Shown piece by piece: positions 11,497 to 20,733 of a stretch of DNA of 64,000 nucleotides. Positions within the stretch are counted from its first letter, which is position 1, and the number at the start of each line of letters is the position of its first letter. The stretch comes from Symbiodinium sp. CCMP2592 (Eukaryota; Sar; Dinophyceae; Suessiales; Symbiodiniaceae). The DNA is taken from assembly GCA_905221615.1 (NCBI GenBank), contig CAJNDT010001299.1:1-64000 (forward strand), read 5' to 3'. The notes under the pieces are model-generated. The model was not told the DNA's origin, searched no databases, and saw only the letters and a list, made by a program, of their open reading frames with translations. The position numbers and the translations under genes were made by a program.

Positions 11497-12133
11497 GTGT
11501 GCAACACTCTTGGACCTTGCAGCCAGAACACACATTCTGAGGCGATACCTGTGGCCGAAACAAGCAGAATAGCATCTGCCTTCCGGCGAGATGGGGCATC
11601 TGGATTTGCCCTTTCACAAATGGCAAGCAGCGAACGGGAGAGGGATTTCTTCCGCTGGATGAAGTTACCCATCCAGCCCCTGCTGGTGGATTTGCCTGTG
11701 TGGAGCAACACCAAAGAACGCAAGGACAAACAACTGATATTTGAGAAAACAGCTTTCTGTCTTCCCAGTGATGTTCTCTGCGAGCTTTGCAAAAGATCAC
11801 TGGTGGAAACCTGTCTTATTGGACATTCGCACCTCGGCACGCGCCTGATTGCTTGGTTCATTGTTGGTGCATTTATTGCTCATGGACGCACATTTCCTGC
11901 TTTGATATCTCAGGTCAGTAGATGAATGGTGGAAGCAAGAACGGGACCAGGTTTACATACGGGAGATCTCCCGGAACAATCCCAACTACCAGGACATGCT
12001 TCCATTACGCTTTCATGAGGATGGTGTACCAACAACTAAGAGCGAAACATGCAACTTCTGGTCTTGGACCACGCCTTTGGCTAGCCGCGGAAGCGAGATC
12101 TCTCGCTTCTGTCCCTCGGAAATTTTCGATTAG
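11497..12133 (+). CDS. exons of a multicopy dinoflagellate family of unknown function
   Basis: The first block (11497 to about 11905) includes SSERERDFFRWMKLPIQPL and a long amphipathic stretch. After a TCTCAG acceptor a second block reads WWKQERDQVYIREISRNNP, then LPLRFHEDGVPTTKS and FWSWTTPL, ending at a stop near 12132. The pattern 'LPL.(F/L)H.DGVP......WSW' is one I recall from very abundant dinoflagellate proteins of unknown function. Only these parts are visible and there is no clear start, so it is probably a fragment or pseudogene. Confidence 0.45.
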
Positions 12134-12499
12134 CAATATTCTTTTAGTTGGACAACAGAGCTAGCTGACCATATACATATATATATATGAGCCCGATACC
12201 TTTGGGGTCTATTTAACTAGTTTGCCATATATACAATATAAGATCCCTAGCTAAATCATATATTCCTACATATTATACTACAAGACTTACACTCTGAAAA
12301 GTTTAGCATTACTTAGGTCTATAATATTTTTCGCATTATTGCCGACACTACTGCCACTATGAATCCTGCTTAATATACATTGTCACCTATACAGGCAGGC
12401 GAATTTTAATAATTGGTACCTGTAGCAATATCATTCCGAATCCTATGAAACAGAAAGCAACAACACTCCAACCAAAATAATCATAGTAAGTATTGCTTA
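12134..12499. other. AT-richer intergenic stretch
   Basis: It contains a short (AT)n at about 12171-12188 and no coding signal. Confidence 0.5.
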
Positions 12500-12846
12500 C
12501 ACCTCTGTCGGGAGCGAGTACTTAGTTTCTTGAGCCAAAGTTGCGTTCCCTGCCGATTTCTCGGAACAGAATCTCGTCGAGTTGTCTGTGCAGTCGGGGG
12601 TGGCTCAATCATCAGGTTTACTAGACCACTAGCATGTTGAATGTCACGGCAGCTAGTGAGTAGATACTTCGTTTCAGGCACCAAAGTTGCATTCCGTGCC
12701 GATTTCTCGGGAGAGAAGCTCGTCGAGTTGTCTGTGCAGTAGGGATAACTCAATCCTCAGGTTCGCCAGAGGACTAGCACGTTGGGTAGCACTGCAGCTT
12801 TGTGAGTAGCTACTCAATTTCTTGCGCCAGAGTTAAGTTCTGTGCG
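12500..12846. repeat. 146-bp tandem repeat, about 2.3 copies
   Basis: Units start with GAGTA(G).TACT and contain TGCCGATTTCTCGG (12551 and 12697), then CTCGTCGAGTTGTCTGTGCA. The third copy is truncated near 12846. The spacings are 146 and about 144. Divergence is roughly 15-20%, so the array is old. Confidence 0.8.
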
Positions 12847-13660
12847 GAGTAATAATAATATAGCACTACAACACTGCGGTCAACAAAGTGATCCCGTGTG
12901 TGTAGGCAAGAATACTGAGAAACGGCACAAGACGTGGTCCTGCACCCGGGGCATGTGTGAACTATATAACGCCCGAGCTGCCCGACCTCGTCTGCTTGCT
13001 GTCATCGTGCAGCCTGGAGATCGTCTCTACCATCCTCCGGTAGTAATAGTAGTAACGACGAAGCTAGCCGAGCGACGACGTGCGGAGCAACACAACAACA
13101 GCTAGCATGGACAGCTTCTCTCTTTTTCATGGATGAAGCAAATATCCCAGTTAGCCTGTAGATCGTTTGTAGCTTTCGGCTAACCGATCCCCTGTGTGGG
13201 AAGGGTGGGTACTTCAAGTTTACAGCCTTTTGATGAACTTATCCAAAGTGGCCGCGCGGATGTAAAGCTTCGTAGCTGTATAAGTCAAGTTATCTGGTTC
13301 TTCAGACGTGTCCTGCAGACATGTTGTCCTGTCGAGCGACGATAGCAGGCGAACTTCGTTCTAGCCCAGATACTTGCAATATCTCCAAGTAGCAAGAGGG
13401 ATGGATGGCCTAGCGCACACAGTCGTAGCTCGTACATCGTCACAAGTGTTAAATCTAGTCTCCAGTCTCTAATAATCAGAACAACTTCACACAGATCAGT
13501 CCCAGGTGCCGGGCCTCCTCAGATGAATGCAGCCCATCACCTGGCACAGACATGTATAACAATGTTGGAACACGCATAGCGTTGGGTAGCAGAATCACGG
13601 CAATCTCGTTGGATGCAGCTTCTTTTTGTTCCCAATGCGCGTCGGGAAGATGCACAAAAA
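12847..13660. other. no recognisable gene; possible downstream end of the large element
   Basis: No coding signal. I looked here for an inverted match to 24.6-26 kb as a possible terminal repeat of the large element and did not find one by eye. Confidence 0.4.
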
Positions 13661-13665
13661 AAGCT

Positions 13666-15105
13666 TTAGTCAGAGCCAGACTGTTTCACACCTGCTGTAC
13701 GTAATGTGTGCATGCGTCTGACTGACAAAGGAGTCACACGCCCTCGCCTCTTCTGAGGCTTGGAAGATTTCGCAGCGGGCTTCTTCATAGTCTTCATAGC
13801 CCAGTTCCGCACCAATTTGACTTCGGATTGCCTGGACTTGGCAAGTTGAAGTCGAGCTTTGCTCTGCACTCCATCCGTGTGCTGCTCGCTGCACCACGCA
13901 TCCCATTCGGGTACGCTCCACAGCGACTCATGCAGCGATCTACCTATCAGCATGTTGGCACTAACCACATGCGACATAGGATGCTCTGTCGCGAGGTAGT
14001 GAGTGAGCATCTTGATATACTTGAAATAACGAAGCTTCAAAGCGAGTGTGGACCGGTGCATCACGTTAATGCTCCGCGTCCATGAGTTAACTTCTGCGTG
14101 CAAGGCCTCATTACTGGCAGTGCCGCTCGGAAGGAACCATAAGTATGATGCATGCATAGAGTGCCGCACTCTCACATTGTTCATCAGCCATTCCACCCGA
14201 TCTGGTGCGCACGCAGACCACAAAATGCGATATATTTCTTTGTTAGGCCCAGGAGCCTTCCGGACGACCTCGCCTTTGTATCGTCGGCATAGGGCAGCAA
14301 TCGATTTTATGAAATCAAGTCTGTGGAGGAAAGGTTGATCCTCTTGTACATGATCCAGGATGCTGCTGGCGTCACGCTCTGACATGGAGAAATCCAATAT
14401 CATATCACGATACTTCACCTCCTCCTCGTTCAATGGCCTGGCCATTGCACCGTCGTAGAATGCAAGCCAGTGTCTTGCATCGACCCTTTCGTCGACGGCC
14501 GTGCACTTTCGCAGGATGTGTCGCAGCTTCTTGGAGCCAGGACTCTTCTTATTCCAGAACCCGTACTCATATACAATGGCAAGATGAATGGGGTCCAGCA
14601 TGAGCGCTCGCAAATTCGGGCATACAGACCGTAATTCTGTATACAGCTTTTCCGATGGACTGTCTGTTCCTACATAGTGCACTGAGACGAGTTGAGCTTC
14701 CGAAAAGTTATCCGAGATGGCGCCGACGATGTAGTCCGATGATTCCTTTGGAAGAGGTTCCATGAGAAGGACAGCTCCGGTGCGACCCCGCACGGTCAAG
14801 AGCCGCCGCCATGCCACGTCGTCCCCGAACGGAGCGTCGTTCCGAACTTGCTTGGAAGCTCTGTAAGGAGCCTGTCCCATGATTTTCATGCACAACTTGA
14901 GAGTGGCATCCATGCTGATGTAATGCCACTCATCGTGCTTGGAGAAAGCCGTAAGCATCTGCTCCATCTTGTTCTTGAAAGCTTCGGACGTGGTGATATC
15001 CTCCAACATAGGCGTCCAGTGGGGAACCCTGCTGGGGAGAAGTGTAGAAAGTTTACATCCGGACTTCAGAGCCTCGATGTGACACCGTGTAGCCAGCGTC
15101 CGCAC
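13666..15105 (-). CDS. DDE-type transposase-like protein of a dinoflagellate mobile element
   Basis: A 479-residue open frame. Three acidic motifs are spaced as in a DDE/RNase H-fold transposase: HYISMDATLKLCMK (D66), ALMLDPIHLAIVYE (D171) and SGTASNEALHAEVNSW (E333 or E338). A long basic helical insert lies between the second and third, and the C-terminus is basic (KKPAAKSSKPQKRRGR), as for DNA binding. The GT.SNEALHAE.N motif is one I recall from abundant dinoflagellate proteins. The frame opens at GTG (15105) rather than ATG and follows the C2H2 region of the gene upstream by under 90 bases. It is probably a 3' exon of that gene, although I could not settle an in-frame splice. The catalytic assignment is by motif only. 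Confidence 0.6.
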   Translation of the reverse strand: MRTLATRCHIEALKSGCKLSTLLPSRVPHWTPMLEDITTSEAFKNKMEQMLTAFSKHDEWHYISMDATLKLCMKIMGQAPYRASKQVRNDAPFGDDVAWRRLLTVRGRTGAVLLMEPLPKESSDYIVGAISDNFSEAQLVSVHYVGTDSPSEKLYTELRSVCPNLRALMLDPIHLAIVYEYGFWNKKSPGSKKLRHILRKCTAVDERVDARHWLAFYDGAMARPLNEEEVKYRDMILDFSMSERDASSILDHVQEDQPFLHRLDFIKSIAALCRRYKGEVVRKAPGPNKEIYRILWSACAPDRVEWLMNNVRVRHSMHASYLWFLPSGTASNEALHAEVNSWTRSINVMHRSTLALKLRYFKYIKMLTHYLATEHPMSHVVSANMLIGRSLHESLWSVPEWDAWCSEQHTDGVQSKARLQLAKSRQSEVKLVRNWAMKTMKKPAAKSSKPQKRRGRVTPLSVRRMHTLRTAGVKQSGSD

Positions 15106-15191
15106 CTGATGGAGCGACGGACGATGAGACTACATGTACACTTGTTATGATGATAGGCAGAAAAGACTAAGCCGCTGTTAAGAAATATTAG

Positions 15192-18100
15192 TCACTGCCT
15201 CAACATTATGTTTGTTATCCGCTCAGTTGCCTGCGCGTGACCAAGTACCATCTCTCGTAGCAGCAAATCCGCAAAGGAGTGCGTGTAGTACATGTTCTTC
15301 ACTCTTCTGGCTTTTATTGTTGTACCGATACTTTCCAGATTCACATACCGAGGACCAGTGGCATCCAAGATCAATCGTATTTTTTTGTCGATGGAGTTGC
15401 GGTTAGACTCCAGTGATGGCTGGATGGTGGCTCGCAACAACGATGCACTGGATTGTAGAAGCTCTTCCACTCTGCTTTGTGATGAAGCACCATGGTCGTA
15501 CAGTGACAGGATGACTTTGATCTGCTTCGTACCAGAACAGACGTACTGATTCTTCTCGGTGTGGTGGTTGGTCATGTGTGTCCGTAGTTGTCGCAGTTGA
15601 GCAAATGAACGAAACAAACAAAATGGACAATGTCTCCGACCGCCCTGTCGAAGCGAATTTTCCTTCAACTTGTCCAGAACGTCCTCCACTTCTTGACAGA
15701 GTGACTGAAGAATCCCGTCAGATATGACAGGAGTGTTTTCGTCTTCATCATCGTGTGTTATTTTTCCAAAGCCCTTGTCGATGTCCATGTCTGTCTCCTC
15801 GTCGGATGTGCCAGAGGTAGCACCTGCGACCAAGTCCAACAACAATGTAGACTTGTCATCGAGCTTATCTTTCGCGTCGCGTTTCCAATGTGAAACGACA
15901 GTTGATCGATCCACAGCTGCAGCACAAGCTTCCTGGAAGGCACCTACGGGAATCTTGTATACGACGTTGCCATCGATCAAGGTAGCTGTGTCGCCTTCCA
16001 GCCGGACCGACAGGCAATGTGGCGATCCGTTCCCTTCGTAATGCAACAGAAAGGTTTTCACATGGGGCTGGGGCAGACCAAGACAGCTTACGATGTCGAG
16101 ACCACACATGGTGGCAACCGAACGATAGGTTCTGTACCTGGTTTTCTTGGCCTCTGCATTTTCTGCCTTGTCATCGTCAAGTACTGCAGCGGCCACAGTC
16201 GTTCTGGACAAGGGATCCGAATGCCACAAACTGCATGGAATGCAATTGCCAGCTTCCAGAAGCTTTGCGGGCACGTTCGTCAGGTTGTTCGCAACGTTTC
16301 CACGAGTTTGAATTAGATCTATTAACGATCCATGTGTCTTAACCATGATCTTCACGTCGAAGGAAGTCCTGTCTTTGACGGCGGCTTGGCATTTCCGAAT
16401 GTAGTCCTCCGAGTTCTGAACCTTGTCAGCCGACACCCGGATGCCGTCGAAGTGCAGCGACAAGTGCTTGGGATTGTCCATCAGAACGTGCTCGGACCAA
16501 GCCTGGAGGATACTGTCTTCGACTGCATGCCACATGAGAGACATGATGGTGGCAGAAGGGAAAGACTTCAGCTTGTTGTCGGCCAAGCTCATGTAGTCGT
16601 CGTGAAGAATATTGCACGCCACCCATCGAACATACAATGCAATCTTTTGTAGCTTCTTGATGAGCTGATTGTCTTTCAGCTTTTCAGGTGGAGCACCACC
16701 GTTGAAAACGGTAGTGATAATGTCTTTGCCTTCGGAAATCTGCACATTCAGCTTGGCCACAAAGTCTGCACGTCTGTGGGTGACTTCGTCAAGTACTTCT
16801 GCAAGGTCATCAGCCAAGGGAGGATCAGGACTAAGTTTCTGCAGAAGTTGATGGATCAGCGTCAAGCAGCAGTTGTGGATGTCCAGATCAACGGTGTGAC
16901 CGTCTACAAGATACTTCTGCAAGCGACGGGATGTGCTCTGAGCACTGCCCTTCGGGCCGTACCGACGACCATGGATGCTGTAGTTCTGCTTGTCAGAATA
17001 CTTGTACTCAACCGATGTAGCCGACATGGATGATGACGAAACGGCAGCGTTCCCATCTTCATTCACTGACGTCTTCGCCAAGATGCGTCTCTTTTGCGAC
17101 GATAGCAGAGAAGTCACGTGTTCGGAATGGTCCTCGAGCTTCTGGATGAGTTTCTGGTACTTCGTCGTAAGTTCATCCTGTTCCAGACTTCTTCGTCCTC
17201 GTTTTGAAGCAGGCAACATCGCTGTGTAGTACATCTTCATGTTGTCATCGTTGATGGATCTGCCTCCACATCTGTAAGCGTAGCTTCGAAGCCGGCCTAG
17301 ATCATGTTCTTCCTGGAACTGCATTCTAACCTGGCCCGCTTCAGTTTGAGGACATACTTCGTGAAACTTCTTTTTGAAGATGAACGAAGGAATGATAGCA
17401 CCAGGTCTTTCTTTGCCCGTCTTCGGCTTCGCGATGCCAGTGCGAACCACCTCTTGCTTGGGCATTTCGTCCCACATGGCCTGCTTCGACAGGTTCGGAT
17501 GTTCTCCTGCTTTGCAAGGCATTTTTTTGAACTCATAGAACGTCATGACTTCGAGGTCTTTGTCGAGCATGTGCTGTATCACCGAGCTTCTGAGATTTTT
17601 CCAGCTGATGTCCCGATCTTCCCTTTCTGCATTACTATCAGCATCGCCATCGAGCAAGTTGCCGAGACCTTCTTCCACTTGCTGATGTCTTTGTCGCACA
17701 GGCAAGCCACATGCATTTCGCATGACATCCTCAGTCAAGAAACCGTCTCCACCATTGCAGTAGTTTTCTATCAGCTGATAGCAGTCGTCCTTGCTGTAAT
17801 CCCGTTCAAACGCCCACTGCAACCGCAATCCTGCAATGGAGGCCTGAGATGTGGACAAAAACTTGTTCAGACTGGGGTCTGCTTCGAAGATTCCGTCCTT
17901 CTCATGATCGATGTACTTCGCTAAGAACTTCTTGTGGATGAACCGAGCTTTGGATTTCCACACAAAAGCTCTCCTGAACATCGAATTGAAACCGCTGCTC
18001 TTAACGCCGGCAAACTGCATCATGCGATTCACTTCAAGTCTAGTCCATCCGACCGTGTGGAACATGCGAGTGGTGTAGCCGTACGGCTTTCTTCCCATGA

Positions 18101-20729
18101 TTCCGTCAGCTGATATAGTTTTCTTGTAGAGATCGATATGCAGTTTCTTGCTGGTCTCCGGTGCTTCCTGGCCTGTCATAATGAAACATCGTGCAAACGT
18201 TTCCACCTGCTTGCGAAGCTCTTCGTCGAGGTGCCATATGTTGGGGTCGAAAAAGGTATGGTTTTGCTTATACATCTCGGATAGATGCAACGAATATAAA
18301 CTTTGCCCCACTCCTCCAGGTGATATGCCAATGAAGCATCTGTCCACATTGTATCCGCGCTTGGCGATAGCCGTGGCTGCTTGGAAGCACTTGAAGACAT
18401 CTAGATTGCACCAGAATGTCTGCTGGTAGAACTTCTCGAGACGCTCCAAGTTGTTCTCCATAACTGGATCCAGCAAAGGATGAGGGATGCGAACATAGCA
18501 GTTGTTGGCTGGACTCTTTTTGACCACATCGATCGGACTATCTGATCCTGGCGAATCGTACACGAAGCATACGTCGTCGTAGGTGACAGAAGATGATCTT
18601 TGGTCTTCTGTTTCGCACCATTCGACCAACAGAGAAATCATCCGAGTCTGCATCAGCTCAGTCCTGATGTGCCATGATAGTTTCCATGACTTTTCTGCCG
18701 CGTCTATGGTCCAAGTATTGTCGGACGCTGCTTCGGCTTGCGCTTGGTTCGCCACCTCATCATCAGCTGCATCTAGCCTAGAGGGGTAAGCTGCAGTCGT
18801 GCTACGCCTGTTCACTGCGTCTCTACATGCTTGTAGGAAATCATCTTCGGTCTCGAAGCTTTGTAAATCGGAAACAATGGCACGGGCGACAGAGGCAGCT
18901 CTGCGGCTGTTCTCTGGCTTCATGCGCCGGAGGATGCCTTCCAGGTAGACAAAGAAGTCGTGGACCCGATGGAGCACGGCCTCTGGCGGGATGCCGCCGA
19001 ATGGCTGAAAACAACCATCGCCATCGTATATGTAAAGGAATCCCTTGTGTACCCTCAAGTGCCGATCACCCTCGACCATCCAAAGCAACGCAGCCGAATC
19101 TGCAAGCATGGGCTTGTCGGAGATCTTACCTTCGGTCAAGTGGGCTGCGACTAGCACAAGTCGCCTGATCTGGTCCGAGACGTTTGGGAAATCCATTCTC
19201 AGTTCCTGCAGCGACTTCTTCGTGCTGTGCAGAATAGTGTTTGGTTGAACACTCCTGTCGGCTACTAAAACATCCAGTGTGGTTCTCAGAATGTCATGAG
19301 ACCGCTGAAACGTTGATCTGAATCTGTCGGAGTGTTCTGCTGCACCTGGTAGAAGACGACGCTTCTTTGCCGCCATGCGGGCAGCATCCGCTTCATCTTC
19401 GAACATGTCCTCGAACATCGCTTCCAGATCTTCTTCGACACGATAACCGTTTGACGCTTGAGTGTTCGGCAATATCTGAAATGGTTGCGTGAGACTTGGC
19501 TGACCGGTCTCCGTCTCTGGGACAACAAGCCCTTCTCTTTGTGGTTGCGGCGCAGGCTCCTGAGGTTCAGGTTGTACACAGACAGCTAATTTTTCGTTTC
19601 TTCTACATTGCATCAGAGCTGAAACTTCATCTGCAAGGTCAGGCACATCATCCACGAAACCGTCTGGTAGATACCGTGGATGTATGCATACGACTTTCAT
19701 GCCAGCCACCTTCACGTGGTAGTACTTTTCCAATATCCACTTGTAGATATTAAGTTGGAGTCTGTAATGGTGACCTTGCGAGTCGTTGATTCCTTGTAGG
19801 GGGGCATGCATGGTCTTGCCGTAACTGTTATACTTCTCCTCCAGCTTTTCGCTGCGCTTCCAGTCCAGGAGGTAAAGCACGTCGTTGTTGACGTCTTTAA
19901 GAACCATGTCGATCGAACCTGCAACATCCTCTTCCGGTGCATATATACACCACTCCGTCCTGTAGACTACCGCATTCTCCATTTGACTCACAATTCTCAC
20001 CGCAGCGTTCAGTTCGCCTTGCATCTTGCCGGCCATAATCTGGTAGCCATTGAAGAGGTGTTCTAGCATGGCGTGCATCCATGTGCCTGAGTTGGAGGCG
20101 CAGTTCTTCTTAGTTTCCCAAAGCAAGATGATCTCGTTGTCGTGCAGGACGAATTGTTCAATGACTTTGTCCAAATCCTTCAACTCTGAACGGGATATAC
20201 AGAAAAGTCTACAGATCTCATCGACGTCAGGCTTGTCTTCTTGCAGGAGTGCAACCAGGTCTGCTTGATATCTGAAGTCCAAGCCCTTGAGCATGCCCGC
20301 GATAGAGGAAAAATTCATCTCTGCATCTAAGTATTCAGACCGAGGCCATCGAGTACCGTTCTTCATCTTGGACAATGCGAGCAGCGGGTCAAAGTCCTCC
20401 GAATACTGGTGGATAAGAGTCGTCACCTGAGATATTGAGCGATGGTCACGTGTAATGTGAACTAAACACATAAAGTCAATACACATCGCCTGGTGCTACT
20501 TAGTGACACTGCATCCCACTTTCACACCTTTGTAAAAATAAGTGTGGCCCTCCGCCTCGAACTGCAAATGTGTATCGAGATCGCAGGAGTTGTGACTCGC
20601 CAGCTCGGTGCATGGCCGTAGCACGGCAGTGCTGGCCGTGTCATGGTCGTCAGGCACCTGGAATATGGGAGTTTTCGCATTCTTCTGCCAGGCGAACGTA
20701 CCTTCTTCGGTAATCTCGTCCACATCCAT
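15192..20729 (-). CDS. giant replication-type protein: PD-(D/E)XK nuclease, SF3/D5-like helicase, palm-like domain, C2H2 finger
   Basis: Two exons. Exon 1 is 20729-20508 (74 aa, ending EGHTYFYKGVKVGCS). A GT-AG intron of 81 nt follows (20507-20427, acceptor ATCTCAG), then 1,744 codons from 20426 in frame. In the numbering of the uninterrupted 1,764-residue frame, residues 170-253 form a RecB/Cas4-like nuclease (GSIDMVL D193, LLDWKRS D208 and K210, QLNIYKWILE). Residues 716-845 resemble an SF3/D5-type helicase (ISPGGVGQS P-loop at 721-729, MTGQEAPET, KKTISADGIMGRKPYG, RLEVNRMMQF). Residues 1170-1350 carry a palm-like pair (VDLDIHNCCLTLI, LHFDGIRV). A C2H2 finger lies at 1620-1642 (CPFC...HMTNH). 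The P-loop lysine is replaced by Gln. The gene lies 4 nt after the RING-like ORF and before the transposase-like ORF, all on one strand. The palm assignment is the least certain. Confidence 0.65.
20427..20507 (-). other. predicted 81-nt intron of the giant gene
   Basis: On the minus strand it starts GTCACTAAGT and ends AATATCTCAG. Removing it joins two open frames in phase (74 codons exactly before it) and restores an N-terminal block 'G.TYFYKG......VTTLI..YSEDFD' continuous with the nuclease domain. An in-frame stop (TAG) lies inside it. Confidence 0.65.
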
Positions 20730-20733
20730 ATTG

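Noticed and set aside
12525..12545. CTTGAGCCAAAGTTGC resembling the reverse complement of the dinoflagellate spliced leader
   Set aside because: Only the first 11 bases agree. It belongs to the 146-bp tandem repeat, whose other copies do not match the leader.
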